Positions 16,657 to 25,455 of a DNA stretch of 64,000 bases are shown here, one piece after another. The position numbers and the translations under genes were made by a program. This DNA is from Halodesulfovibrio marinisediminis DSM 17456 (GTDB taxonomy: Bacteria; Desulfobacterota; Desulfovibrionia; Desulfovibrionales; Desulfovibrionaceae). Numbering within the stretch: the first letter of the stretch is position 1; each line of letters opens with the position of its first letter. The DNA lies in NCBI RefSeq assembly GCF_900129975.1, contig NZ_FSRG01000004.1, positions 186,001 to 250,000 on the forward strand. The letters are read 5' to 3'. The notes under the pieces are model-generated. The model was not told the DNA's origin. It made no database searches and saw only the letters and a program-made list of their open reading frames with translations.

Positions 16657-17238
16657 ATGCGTGAAATCTTAAAGATGATCGTTGTGTTGACCTGCATCAG
16701 TGGTATCGCAGGCTTTGCGTTATCTTCTCTCAAGCAGATGACCGCACCGACCATTGAATTGCAGTTGCTTACATTCGTACAGGGTCCTTCCCTGAAACAG
16801 GTACTGCCTGACTATACGAATGATCCTGTGCAGGAACGTAAAAAGTTCACAAATCCTCTTACCAACAAGCCTGTTAACGTATTCCCGCTTAAAGTAGATG
16901 GCGAGCTTAAAGCCGTTGCAATCGAAGGTTTCGGCGGCGGTTACGGTGACAATATTGGCGTTATGGTTGGGTTCAACCTAGAAGACAATAAGCTTGTTGG
17001 TATCGGCATAACCACAATGAAAGAAACCCCGGGACTCGGAACCCGCATTGCAGAGCCAGATTTTCGCGCTCAGTTCAGCGGTATTTCTGGAGAGGAGGCT
17101 CAACTGAAGTCTCAAGGTGGTGCGATTGACGCCATTTCCGGCGCAACCATTTCTTCCGGTGGTACTGTGGCTGCGGTTCAAGATGCTGGTAACATTTACA
17201 GCGCCTTGAAAGAAGAGATTCTGAAAGCCTTTAAATAG
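16657..17238 (+). CDS. rnfG: Rnf complex subunit G (periplasmic flavoprotein)
   Basis: A 193-residue subunit with one N-terminal transmembrane helix (about residues 6-25) and a periplasmic FMN-binding domain. The motif DAISGATISSGG near residue 160 matches the S-G-A-T-x-x-S/T site where ApbE attaches FMN to Thr, and ETPGLGTRIAEPDF is the other conserved segment. Covalent flavinylation is therefore likely and the modifying enzyme is encoded at the end of the same operon. A short palindrome lies between this gene and rnfE. Confidence 0.96.
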   Translation: MREILKMIVVLTCISGIAGFALSSLKQMTAPTIELQLLTFVQGPSLKQVLPDYTNDPVQERKKFTNPLTNKPVNVFPLKVDGELKAVAIEGFGGGYGDNIGVMVGFNLEDNKLVGIGITTMKETPGLGTRIAEPDFRAQFSGISGEEAQLKSQGGAIDAISGATISSGGTVAAVQDAGNIYSALKEEILKAFK

Positions 17239-17257
17239 GTTGTAAGAATAACGTGAA

Positions 17258-17273
17258 CGCGCAATATTGCGCG
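17258..17273. repeat. 16-bp perfect palindrome in the rnfG-rnfE gap
   Basis: CGCGCAATATTGCGCG lies in the only sizeable gap (51 bases) of the rnfCDGEA run, 16 bases before the rnfE start. It could form an RNA hairpin affecting rnfE translation or be an mRNA processing site. Confidence 0.6.
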
Positions 17274-17289
17274 ATTTGAGGAGGAAAAT

Positions 17290-17967
17290 ATGGCCGGCAT
17301 GTGGAAAGAGTTTTCCAAAGGCTTGTGGGCGGAGCTTCCACCGTTCCGACTCCTGCTTGGTCTGTGTCCGACTCTTGCGGTTACAACCACAGCAGAAAAC
17401 GGTTTCGGTATGGGGATGGCGGTAGTATTCGTTATCACTCTGTCTAGTTTTCTTGTTTCGTTGATCCGTAAGATCATACCTAAAAAAGTTCGAATTGCCT
17501 GTTACATTACCATTGCTGCATCTCTTGTAGTATCCGTGGAATTGTTGATGCAGGCATACGCTTATCCTTTATATCAGCAGCTCGGTATCTTTGTACCTCT
17601 GATTGTTGTTAACTGCCTTATTCTTGGCAGAGCGGAAGCATTTGCTGGTAAGAACCCTGTTCATATGGCTGTTGCAGACGGCCTTGGCATGGGAATCGGT
17701 TTTACACTGTCTCTTACCTTCCTTGGTGCTGTTCGCGAACTGTTCGGTACCGGCACAGTGTTCGGTGTTGAAATTATGGGTGCATCATTCGAGCCGGTTA
17801 AATTCATGGTTGCAGCACCGGGGGCGTTTGTCGCTCTTGGCCTTATCCTCGCAGGCATGAACTTCTTGAGTATTGTCCAGGCTAAACGTCGTGGTGAGCC
17901 TGTTCCTGAAAATCCTTCCACAGGTTGTCATGCTTGTCGTGCCTGTGCAGCTGGCTTTAAGAAATAG
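17290..17967 (+). CDS. rnfE: Rnf complex subunit E (membrane)
   Basis: A 225-residue subunit with six predicted transmembrane helices, homologous to NqrD. The conserved Cys segments LLGLCPTLAVTTTAENGFGMG and VVNCLILGRAEAFA are those that with RnfA hold the intramembrane iron-sulfur cluster. The C-terminus carries an extra soluble tail ending GCHACRACAAGFKK, a CxxCxxC motif not expected in the family core. GAGGAGG precedes the ATG. rnfA follows after 13 bases. Confidence 0.95.
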   Translation: MAGMWKEFSKGLWAELPPFRLLLGLCPTLAVTTTAENGFGMGMAVVFVITLSSFLVSLIRKIIPKKVRIACYITIAASLVVSVELLMQAYAYPLYQQLGIFVPLIVVNCLILGRAEAFAGKNPVHMAVADGLGMGIGFTLSLTFLGAVRELFGTGTVFGVEIMGASFEPVKFMVAAPGAFVALGLILAGMNFLSIVQAKRRGEPVPENPSTGCHACRACAAGFKK

Positions 17968-17980
17968 GAGGTAGTATAGT

Positions 17981-18556
17981 ATGGATTATTTCCTGATGTT
18001 TATCTCCGCGATCTTTGTTAACAACATCGTTCTTGCCCAATATCTGGGACAGTGCCCGTACCTTGGCTGCTCCAAGGAAAAGGGTGTGTCTCTGGGCATG
18101 GGCGGCGCGGTTATCTTTGTTATGGTTATTGCAACCCCGCTGACATGGCTTATTCAGGAGTATGTGCTTCTTCCGCTTGAGCTCGGCTATTTGCAGACCA
18201 TTATGTTTATTCTTGTTATCGCTTCACTCGTGCAGCTTGTTGAGATGTTCCTGAAGAAATCCATCCCGCCGCTTTACAACGCATTGGGTATTTTTCTTCC
18301 GCTCATTACAACAAACTGTGCGGTGCTAGGTGTGGCAATTCTGGTTCAGCGTAAAGAATTCGACCTCGGCCTTTCCATGTTCTACTCATTTGCTTCGGGC
18401 TTAGGTTTCTTGCTTGCTCTTGTGCTACTTGCCGCTATTCGCGAACGGCTGGAAGTTACCCATCTGCCAAAGTCCATGCAGGGTGTACCTGCTGCGCTGG
18501 TGATGGCTGGTATCATGTCTCTGTCCTTCATGGCCTTTAAGGGCATGATCTCTTAG
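17981..18556 (+). CDS. rnfA: Rnf complex subunit A (membrane)
   Basis: A 191-residue subunit with six transmembrane helices, homologous to NqrE and RnfE. NNIVLAQYLGQCPYLGCSKE and TTNCAVLGVAI provide the conserved Cys pair, and AIRERLE and a terminal AFKGM match the family end. The TAGGAGG ribosome site overlaps the end of rnfE. Confidence 0.96.
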   Translation: MDYFLMFISAIFVNNIVLAQYLGQCPYLGCSKEKGVSLGMGGAVIFVMVIATPLTWLIQEYVLLPLELGYLQTIMFILVIASLVQLVEMFLKKSIPPLYNALGIFLPLITTNCAVLGVAILVQRKEFDLGLSMFYSFASGLGFLLALVLLAAIRERLEVTHLPKSMQGVPAALVMAGIMSLSFMAFKGMIS

Positions 18557-18613
18557 GCGCAGGGTTATATGCATGTGACTCCCCTTGCGGGATAAACCAA
18601 CAAGGATAGCATT

Positions 18614-19516
18614 ATGGTTGTGACATCTGTCCTTTCATTGCTAGCTCTGGGCTTTTTCTGTGCGGTTGTGCTCTCTGCAGCATCCCGTGTCTTCTATGTG
18701 GAAGAAGATCCAAGAGTAGAGGCAATATGCGAAGCGCTTCCGGGTGCTAACTGCGGTGGTTGTGGCTATGCAGGTTGTGAAGCATACGCTATCGCCGTAA
18801 TTACCGATCCGGATGTATCTGCTGGCTTGTGTTGTGCAGGTGGTGCAGACGTTTCCATTGCAGTTGCAGAACTCTCCGGCAAGTCTGCCGGTGGCGATGA
18901 TCCGGAAATTTCCTTCCGTCGTTGCGTGAAGGATCAAGGTAAAGTTGAAAAGAAATTTGAGTATCAGGGGGTGCAGTCCTGTACGGCCGCCGGCCTGTTG
19001 GAAGACGGCGCTGATGCTTGTAAATATTCCTGTCTTGGCTACGGCGACTGCGTTAAAGCCTGTCCGTTTGATGCCATGTACATTGCAAATGATCTGGTTG
19101 TGATTGATCCTGATAAGTGCGTGGCTTGTGGCGCATGTATCAACGTTTGCCCAAATCAGGTTCTTGAAATGATTCCGCGTCGCGCACGTGTTCAGGTTTT
19201 CTGTTCTACTCAGGACAAAATGAAAGCTGTTATGAACGTGTGTGAAGCTGGCTGTATTAACTGCATGAAGTGCGTGAAGAAATGTCCTGCAAAGGCTATT
19301 TCTCAAGTTAACGGTCAAATCAGAATTGATCAGGCTGCATGTCTTGCCTACGGTCCTGACTGTGAAGAAGCATGTGTTGATGCGTGTCCGCGTGATATTC
19401 TGCGCTTAATGTGTCCAGTAGGTATTTCCGCTAAGGCTCAGGAAGCAGCAGCGGCTAAAAAAGCTGCTGAAGTTGCTCAAGCCGCAGAAGCAGAAAAACC
19501 ACAGCCTAACGCCTAA
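18614..19516 (+). CDS. rnfB: Rnf complex subunit B (multi-cluster ferredoxin)
   Basis: A 300-residue entry point for ferredoxin electrons. One N-terminal anchor helix (residues about 4-24) precedes the NCGGCGYAGCEAYA four-Cys domain. Two ferredoxin-like regions follow, with CLGYGDCVKACPFDAM, CVACGACINVCPNQVLE, then CINCMKCVKKCP and a further CLAYGPDCEEACVDACP. The Ala/Glu/Lys-rich tail is low complexity. It follows rnfA after 57 bases with AAGGA before the ATG. The cluster count (five or more) is above that of E. coli RsxB. Confidence 0.95.
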   Translation: MVVTSVLSLLALGFFCAVVLSAASRVFYVEEDPRVEAICEALPGANCGGCGYAGCEAYAIAVITDPDVSAGLCCAGGADVSIAVAELSGKSAGGDDPEISFRRCVKDQGKVEKKFEYQGVQSCTAAGLLEDGADACKYSCLGYGDCVKACPFDAMYIANDLVVIDPDKCVACGACINVCPNQVLEMIPRRARVQVFCSTQDKMKAVMNVCEAGCINCMKCVKKCPAKAISQVNGQIRIDQAACLAYGPDCEEACVDACPRDILRLMCPVGISAKAQEAAAAKKAAEVAQAAEAEKPQPNA

Positions 19517-19530
19517 TAGGAGCGAAGACT

Positions 19531-20541
19531 ATGACTACTTCTCGTCGACAGTTCCTGCAGGCTTGCGGTGTGCTCGGTCTTGGTGCCGCTGTAACCGGCG
19601 TGCCAGCAGTAGCGTCTGCCGCCCGTGTGGGTAACGAATACAAAGTGCAGGAAACCCGTTTTATGATGGGTACTGTGGTAACTATTACTGCGTTGCACCC
19701 TTCCAAGCAGCTTGGTGAGGAAGCAATTGGACGCAGTTTTGAGGAGATTACTCGTCTTGAGGCCCTTCTCAGCCGTTACCGCAGCGATTCCCCTGTTTCT
19801 GTATTGAACAGAGATGGACGGCTTTCCGGCATTCCACAGGAACTTGCAGACGTTGTGCGTAATGCACGTTTAATCAGCAAGCTTTCTGATAAAGCATTTG
19901 ATGTAACCATTAAGCCGGTTGTTGATCTCTACAAGGAGAAAGCAAACCGTAACGGTAAGATGGAACTTTCAAAAGCAGAGTTTGAAGAAGCGCTCTCTCT
20001 TGTAGATGCTGATTCACTTGTTCAGAAACGTGATTCTATTCGCCTGAACCGCGAAGGAATGGGGATTACTCTGGATGGCATTGCAAAAGGGTACATTGTG
20101 GATAAAGCGTCTGCAGTTCTTGCTGCATACGGTGCTAAAAACCACATGATTAACGCTGGTGGCGATATCCGCACTATGGGTGAAAAAGTCGGCAGCAAGC
20201 CTTGGGTTGTTGCTGTGCAGGACCCTGAAAAGAAAGGTAACTACCCAGCGGTTATTCAGATGACCACAGGCGCACTTGCTACTTCCGGTGGGTACGAAGT
20301 GTTCTACGATAAGCACCACATGTATCACCATCTGGTAAGCCCACAGTCCGGCATGAGTCCTAACAACGTGGCATCCGTATCTATTTTGGCTCCAAGTGTG
20401 ATGGAAGCGGACGCACTGGCAACAGCTGCCTTCATTATGCAGTCTCGTCGCGGTCTTCAGTTTGTTGAAGCGCTTAATGGACGCGAAGCACTTTTTGTAA
20501 CAAAGAATGGTATGAAGTTGAGTACAACTTACTTTGGCTAG
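19531..20541 (+). CDS. apbE: FAD:protein FMN transferase (ApbE)
   Basis: A 336-residue enzyme that attaches FMN to Thr in SGAT motifs of RnfG-type subunits in the periplasm. A Tat-type signal is seen at the N-terminus (TSRRQFLQACG then a hydrophobic stretch ending VASAA). Family motifs are ETRFMMGTVVTI, ITLDGIAKGYIVDKA (flavin/Mg site), HMINAGGDIRTMG and HHLVSPQSG. It starts 14 bases after rnfB with AGGAG before the ATG and closes the operon before a strong terminator. Confidence 0.95.
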   Translation: MTTSRRQFLQACGVLGLGAAVTGVPAVASAARVGNEYKVQETRFMMGTVVTITALHPSKQLGEEAIGRSFEEITRLEALLSRYRSDSPVSVLNRDGRLSGIPQELADVVRNARLISKLSDKAFDVTIKPVVDLYKEKANRNGKMELSKAEFEEALSLVDADSLVQKRDSIRLNREGMGITLDGIAKGYIVDKASAVLAAYGAKNHMINAGGDIRTMGEKVGSKPWVVAVQDPEKKGNYPAVIQMTTGALATSGGYEVFYDKHHMYHHLVSPQSGMSPNNVASVSILAPSVMEADALATAAFIMQSRRGLQFVEALNGREALFVTKNGMKLSTTYFG

Positions 20542-20564
20542 TACTTTTTCTGAAAAAGCAATGT

Positions 20565-20602
20565 AAAAATGCCAGTCTGCAATGCAGACTGGCATTTTTT
20601 TT
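20565..20602 (+). terminator. Rnf operon terminator
   Basis: AAATGCCAGTCTGC-AAT-GCAGACTGGCATTT with eight T residues, 24 bases after the apbE stop. Confidence 0.92.
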
Positions 20603-20668
20603 ATGTTTAAAAAAAAATTGAAATGTAGTGTTGATGTAAGAAAAATTTTTAAGATGAGTGAACGGTGT

Positions 20669-20695
20669 TTAAGTTTTTTCTTTGATCTCCGATAA
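20669..20695 (+). promoter_or_regulatory. Sigma-28 (FliA)-type promoter of the chemoreceptor gene
   Basis: TTAAGTTT, 11 bases, TCCGATAA: one mismatch in each half to the TAAAGTTT-N11-GCCGATAA consensus, with exact spacing. The start would fall just before the ribosome site at 20708-20715. Confidence 0.7.
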
Positions 20696-20721
20696 GTTCT
20701 TAGAATTTAAGGAGGTGTTGA

Positions 20722-22851
20722 GTGAATATAAATTCAATTAAGGTGAGAATAACTTTTTTCTCTGGCGTTACACTTGTTATTGCTATGGCTGCTCTTATTA
20801 CTATTTTCAGTATAACATTATGGAATACTTCATCTGAAGATACGCTTACGAATGCAACATCAATTGCAACAGCATATTCTGGAAAAACACAGGATAAAAT
20901 GAACCAAGCGTTGACTATTACTCGTACTATAGCTGCATCTTTAGCTGGGATGCGTGAAGTACAATATTTAGAAAGAAAATCAGTAAATAACCTGTTGCAG
21001 AATGTACTTAAGGAAAATCCATCTGTATTAGCAAATTTTACATTGTGGATGCCGAATACAATAGATGGAAAAGATGATAAATATATTAATGCCGAAGGGC
21101 ACGATGGTTCAGGACAGTACATGCCGTATTGGACGCGCGGAGCTGGAAATAGCTTTGTTGTTGAGCCGTTGGTTGATTATGATGTTCTGATCCCAAAAGG
21201 GCTTCGGCAGGACTTTATGATTGATCCATATTATTACACTGTACAAGGACGGAAAAGGCTTGTCAGCACTTTGGTAAGCCCTATACTTGTTCGCGGTGAA
21301 TATTTGGGAGTTGTCGGTATTGATTTAGATAACGCCTTCTTGCAAGAAGAAGTTGCAGATAAACAGCTGTTTGGTGGTGCAGGTGAAATTGCAATCATTG
21401 CAAATAACGGAATTGTGGTTGCGCATTCTGCACAGTCAAAATCAATTGGGAGTAATATTTCTGAGGTATATACTGAATTAACGGATTTACCCCGACTGGT
21501 TAAAGAGGGCGGTGACGGGGTTTATTTCAATGAACAACTAAATAGTTATCAAATTATCAAGCCTATTTGGGTGGGTAACATTACGAAACCATGGTGCCTC
21601 ATGGTTACTTTGCCAAAGAGTTATCTTACAAACAGATCTATCTCTGAAATTAAAAGCCTCTTATTAACAGCTTGTTGTTTTATTATATTAGGTTTGTTGG
21701 GGATGTGGTTTATTGCATCGCGCGTTGCTAATCCTGTTGTACTTATGACAAGAGTCGCAACCAGAGTTGCGGATTCTTCTTTTCAAGACTTATCTGTAAT
21801 TCCTGATGAAAAATTATTTTCCGGTGAATTGCTTGAATTGCATCATGGCTTAAAGAGTATGACTATGCAGGCTGTGGATGCCCTTAATGAAGCAGAAGAT
21901 CAGTCTCGTGAAGCAAAAGAAAAAGCGCAGATTGCTGAGAAGGCTGTTCTTGAAAGTGAACAGGCGAAACGGGAAGGTGAGCTGGCAATGCAGCGAGGTA
22001 TCGCAGAAGCTGCCTCGCGAATTGAAGGTATTGTTGAACGTGTTTCTTCTGCTTCTGAGCAATTATCTGCGCAAGTAAATCAGTCTAGCCATGGTGCGCA
22101 AATCCAGCGTGATCGCATGACAGAAACAGCGACTGCCATGGAAGAGATGAATGTTACAGTGTTGGAAGTTGCAAAAAATGCTTCTGAGGCTGCAGCCAAT
22201 GCGGATGCTGCAAAGAGTCGTGCTACAGAAGGAGCCTCTGTTGTAAATGAAGTTGTGGATTCAATTACCGAGATCAACCGTCAGGTTGGAGAGATGAAAA
22301 AAGGTCTTGATGAGCTCGGAGCAGAAGCTGAAGGTATTGGCCAGGTAATGGATGTTATTTCAGATATTGCAGATCAGACCAACCTGTTGGCGTTGAACGC
22401 AGCAATAGAAGCTGCACGTGCAGGTGAAGCGGGGCGCGGTTTTGCCGTCGTTGCTGACGAAGTTCGTAAGCTTGCTGAAAAGACTATGAATGCAACACGT
22501 GAGGTTGGTGAGTCTATTGCATCTATTCAAGCTGGTACACGTTACAATATCAAAAGTATGGAAGAGGTGTCTGGTGTGGTAGAAAGCAGTACACTGCAGG
22601 CACAGCAGTCTGGGACATCTTTGATGAATATTGTGAGTATCTCAGAATCCACAGCAGATCAGGTTCGTGCTATTGCGACAGCTTCCGAAGAGCAGGCTGC
22701 TACTTCCGAGCAGATTAATAGCGGAACAGAAGAAGTTGCCAGAATCAGCATGGAAACAAATGATTCTATGAGTGAGGCCTCTAGTGCTCTTGAAGAACTT
22801 TCTTCGTTGACAGACGAGCTCGCATCAATCGTGCGTGAAATGCAACAATAG
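20722..22851 (+). CDS. Methyl-accepting chemotaxis protein with periplasmic dCache sensor
   Basis: A 709-residue receptor. Helix 1 (about residues 10-31) and helix 2 (about 313-333) bracket a periplasmic dCache-type domain with the segments [14 protein letters not shown] and [14 protein letters not shown], the usual small-ligand fold. A HAMP-like linker, a long coiled coil and the MCP signalling hairpin ([20 protein letters not shown], from about 546, ending [13 protein letters not shown]) follow. The start is GTG at 20722 with AAGGAGG six bases upstream. The motility-type promoter fits its role. The ligand cannot be told from the sequence. Confidence 0.95.
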   Translation: MNINSIKVRITFFSGVTLVIAMAALITIFSITLWNTSSEDTLTNATSIATAYSGKTQDKMNQALTITRTIAASLAGMREVQYLERKSVNNLLQNVLKENPSVLANFTLWMPNTIDGKDDKYINAEGHDGSGQYMPYWTRGAGNSFVVEPLVDYDVLIPKGLRQDFMIDPYYYTVQGRKRLVSTLVSPILVRGEYLGVVGIDLDNAFLQEEVADKQLFGGAGEIAIIANNGIVVAHSAQSKSIGSNISEVYTELTDLPRLVKEGGDGVYFNEQLNSYQIIKPIWVGNITKPWCLMVTLPKSYLTNRSISEIKSLLLTACCFIILGLLGMWFIASRVANPVVLMTRVATRVADSSFQDLSVIPDEKLFSGELLELHHGLKSMTMQAVDALNEAEDQSREAKEKAQIAEKAVLESEQAKREGELAMQRGIAEAASRIEGIVERVSSASEQLSAQVNQSSHGAQIQRDRMTETATAMEEMNVTVLEVAKNASEAAANADAAKSRATEGASVVNEVVDSITEINRQVGEMKKGLDELGAEAEGIGQVMDVISDIADQTNLLALNAAIEAARAGEAGRGFAVVADEVRKLAEKTMNATREVGESIASIQAGTRYNIKSMEEVSGVVESSTLQAQQSGTSLMNIVSISESTADQVRAIATASEEQAATSEQINSGTEEVARISMETNDSMSEASSALEELSSLTDELASIVREMQQ

Positions 22852-22881
22852 TAGCTGATCACATACATGTAACAATACTTC

Positions 22882-22919
22882 AAACGGGATTGTCTGAGTG
22901 GCGTCAGACAATCCCGTTT
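22882..22919 (+). terminator. Terminator-like hairpin after the chemoreceptor gene
   Basis: A 16-bp perfect stem (AAACGGGATTGTCTGA and complement, six-base loop) with only a weak T-tract after it. Confidence 0.75.
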
Positions 22920-23430
22920 ATGCTATTTTTGAGCATGGGTTAGCTCGCATCTACAACTCTTGATGTGCATCAATGACGGGCTGAAGACGATGGTGTATGA
23001 GTTGGAACTAGCGAGGGTGGCTTTTTGTAAGGGCTTGAGTATCAATATGATTGATACATATCCTACTTCGTTGGTAGAGTATGTCTTGTGCTTAATCACT
23101 ACTTGCAAAAATAGCAAAACATGCTAGTCCTACCCTCACGCGATGCAATCCGTTTGTATGTGTTTACATAGTGAATTCTTACTGTAAATGTGAGCATATA
23201 CAGACTTCTTCTGCATTTTTGCTGTCTTGCTGAGGTGCAGAATGATTGTGTTGTCGCAGCGGTTACTAATTAGCTTTTTACTAACTTGCTGCTATATGGA
23301 GTGTTCAGCTGCATCAGTGAACACGTTTAACTGATTTGTTTCTTTTTATTTTACAGTAAATTGTGCGACAGACAGTTCATTGTGAGAGCGAGCCTGCCGC
23401 CGAATTACCATCTTTTGCGGAGGATGTCTT
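22920..23430. other. 511-bp intergenic region without a gene
   Basis: No credible gene on either strand. A minus-strand open frame of 64 codons at its left end has no ribosome site. The only notable element is an inverted repeat GTGTTCA-N10-TGAACAC at 23301-23324, about 105 bases before the CoA-disulfide reductase start, a possible regulator site. Confidence 0.5.
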
Positions 23431-25140
23431 ATGTCTAAGCACGTAATTGTTATTGGTGCTGTTGCCCTTGGTCCAAAAGCTGCCTGTCGTTACAAACGTC
23501 TTTGTCCAGACGCAAAAGTAACCATGATCGATCAGGCTCCACGTATTTCCTACGGTGGTTGCGGCATCCCTTACTTTGTTTCCGGTGAAGTAAATACCGT
23601 TGTAGACCTTCAGTCTACCCCATACCATATCGTTCGTGACGCTGCGTTTTTCAAAACAAACAAAGACGTAGACGTTCTTATTAACACTCGCGCAACTTCT
23701 ATTGACCGTGAAGCAAAAACTGTTTCTATCGAAAACGTTTTGACCGGCGAAAAAGAAGTTCTTTCTTACGACGAACTCGTAATCGCAACTGGTTCCAAGC
23801 CAAACATGCCTCCATTTGAAGGTATTGACCTTAAAGGTATTACTCCTGCTACCAACCTCGAAGAAGCTGAAGTTATCAAAAACGCAGTTGCAAACGGCGA
23901 AGTTAACAATGCAGTTGTAGTTGGTGCTGGTTTTATCGGTCTCGAAATGGCTGTTGCGTTTGCAGATATGTGGGGCATCAACACTAGCGTTGTTGAGCTT
24001 CAGAGCCAGGTTCTTCCAGGTTTTATGCCAAAGTCTTTGGCTAAAATGGCACAAGCAGACCTCGAGAATAACGACGTAAACGTATACCTCGAAGAGTCTG
24101 TTGTTCGTTTTGAAGGCGAAGACGGCAAAGTAACTAAAGTTATCACCAACAAGCGTGAAATCGAAGCAGACCTCGTTATCCTTGCAGTTGGTGTTTCTCC
24201 TAATACTGAAATTGCTGTTGAAGCTGGCATTGAGTGTGACAAACGCGGTGCAATCCTCGTTAACGATCACTTCCAGACTTCTGATCCAGCGATCTACTCC
24301 GGTGGTGACTGCGTAAGCATTCCTAACCTCGTAACCGGCAAACGCGGCTTCTTCCCGCTCGGTTCTATGGCTAACCGTCAGGGTCGTATCATCGGTACTA
24401 ACCTTGCTGGTGGCGACGCAAGCATGGCTGGCGCAATCGGCAGCTGGTGCGTAAAATTGTTTGAAATGTCTTGCAGTGGTGCCGGTCTTACCCTCGAGCA
24501 GGCTCTTGCTAACGGTTTTGACGCAATCTCCGTTCACGTTGAGCAGATGGACAGAGCTCACTTCTTCCCAGAAAAAGCTCTCATGTCTCTCCAGATCGTT
24601 GTTGACCGTCCAACCCGTCGTATTCTTGGTATGCAGGGCATGAACGAATTCGGCGATGCGCTCACTGCACGTATCAACGCAGTGGTACCGCTTATTTCTT
24701 CCCATGCAACCATCGACGATGTAGCAAACCTTGAAGTTGTTTACTCTCCACCGTTCTCCTCTGCTATGGATATCGTAAACGCTGTTGCTAACGTTGCAGA
24801 CAACGTGCTCGCTGGCAGAAACAAATACATGGACCCAGGCGAGTTTGAATCTTGTTGGGCAGAGCGCGATTGTGGTGATTACTACTTCATCGATACCCGT
24901 CTTGCTGGTGGTGCAAAAGATATGTGCGAAGCATACCCAGAGCACTGGCATAACATTCCTAACGAAGAAATTAGCGCGCGTATCAACGAGATTCCTAAAG
25001 ACAAACAGGTTGTTATGATTTGTAATACTGGTCTGCGTTCTTACGAAGCAATGCTTCTTGCTACTGAACTCGGCTGTGATAACATCAAAGCTTCTGCTGG
25101 TGGTATGGGCGCTCAGAAAAAACTGAACGCTAAAATCTAA
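23431..25140 (+). CDS. CoA-disulfide reductase-type FAD oxidoreductase fused to rhodanese
   Basis: A 569-residue fusion. Residues 1 to about 445 are a single-Cys FAD/NAD(P)H disulfide reductase: a Rossmann motif at the start, the active-site Cys44 in SYGGCGIPYF, ATGSKPNMPP, a second Rossmann GAGFIGLEMA and YSGGDCVSIP. The C-terminal 100 residues are a rhodanese with the loop CNTGLRSYE (Cys531). Such proteins act in CoA-persulfide, polysulfide or elemental sulfur metabolism, fitting a sulfate reducer. Codon use is strongly biased (AAC, GGT, CTC, GTA), more than its neighbours, suggesting high expression. GGAGG precedes the ATG. The exact physiological substrate is uncertain. Confidence 0.92.
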   Translation: MSKHVIVIGAVALGPKAACRYKRLCPDAKVTMIDQAPRISYGGCGIPYFVSGEVNTVVDLQSTPYHIVRDAAFFKTNKDVDVLINTRATSIDREAKTVSIENVLTGEKEVLSYDELVIATGSKPNMPPFEGIDLKGITPATNLEEAEVIKNAVANGEVNNAVVVGAGFIGLEMAVAFADMWGINTSVVELQSQVLPGFMPKSLAKMAQADLENNDVNVYLEESVVRFEGEDGKVTKVITNKREIEADLVILAVGVSPNTEIAVEAGIECDKRGAILVNDHFQTSDPAIYSGGDCVSIPNLVTGKRGFFPLGSMANRQGRIIGTNLAGGDASMAGAIGSWCVKLFEMSCSGAGLTLEQALANGFDAISVHVEQMDRAHFFPEKALMSLQIVVDRPTRRILGMQGMNEFGDALTARINAVVPLISSHATIDDVANLEVVYSPPFSSAMDIVNAVANVADNVLAGRNKYMDPGEFESCWAERDCGDYYFIDTRLAGGAKDMCEAYPEHWHNIPNEEISARINEIPKDKQVVMICNTGLRSYEAMLLATELGCDNIKASAGGMGAQKKLNAKI

Positions 25141-25158
25141 TCAGTGTGTTTTTGGTGA

Positions 25159-25248
25159 TCTTGCCTCCGGCGGCGCTTGCCAGCGGGGCTTTAAGAACCT
25201 TTTTGGAAAAAGGTTCTTAAAAATCTCCAAAAACTTTTATTACGCGAA
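25159..25248 (+). repeat. 3'-end repeat (tail part) after the CoA-disulfide reductase gene
   Basis: TTGCCTCCGGCGGC, then a perfect 15-bp hairpin TTTAAGAACCTTTTT-GG-AAAAAGGTTCTTAAA at 25190-25222, then AAATCTCCAAAAACTTTT. The same blocks, reverse-complemented, follow thrC at 48624-48710, and a degenerate version follows holB at 58976-59040. Confidence 0.7.
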
Positions 25249-25300
25249 TAAAATTTGTTTTTAGAGTTTTCACGCGGCGTTAATTCGCTGACTTAATAGT

Positions 25301-25425
25301 AAAAAGGGCTGTCCTTCATATGAAGGACAGCCCTTTTTTATTTTATGAAAGGTTGTGGAGTGTAAACCGGAAGCGTTTGTAAGCAACGGGCTGTGCTCGC
25401 AGTTAAAAGCTTCTGGACGTCAGAG
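25301..25425. repeat. Repeat family copy A: bidirectional terminator with conserved flank
   Basis: An 18-bp stem AAAAAGGGCTGTCCTTCA and its complement ending in a T-run serves the convergent CoA-disulfide reductase and pit genes. It is followed by ATGAAAGGTTGTGGAGTG, TAAACCGG and CTCGCAGTTAAAAG, which recur at copies B (42659) and C (48518). Confidence 0.8.
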
Positions 25426-25455
25426 GCAAAATAAATTGTCGAAGACTCCTGTGAG

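Noticed and set aside
23377-24951. 524-codon minus-strand open frame
   Set aside because: It is antisense to the CoA-disulfide reductase-rhodanese gene, whose motifs are unmistakable. The frame is Cys/Asn/Val/Phe-rich without family features and results from biased codons in the real gene.
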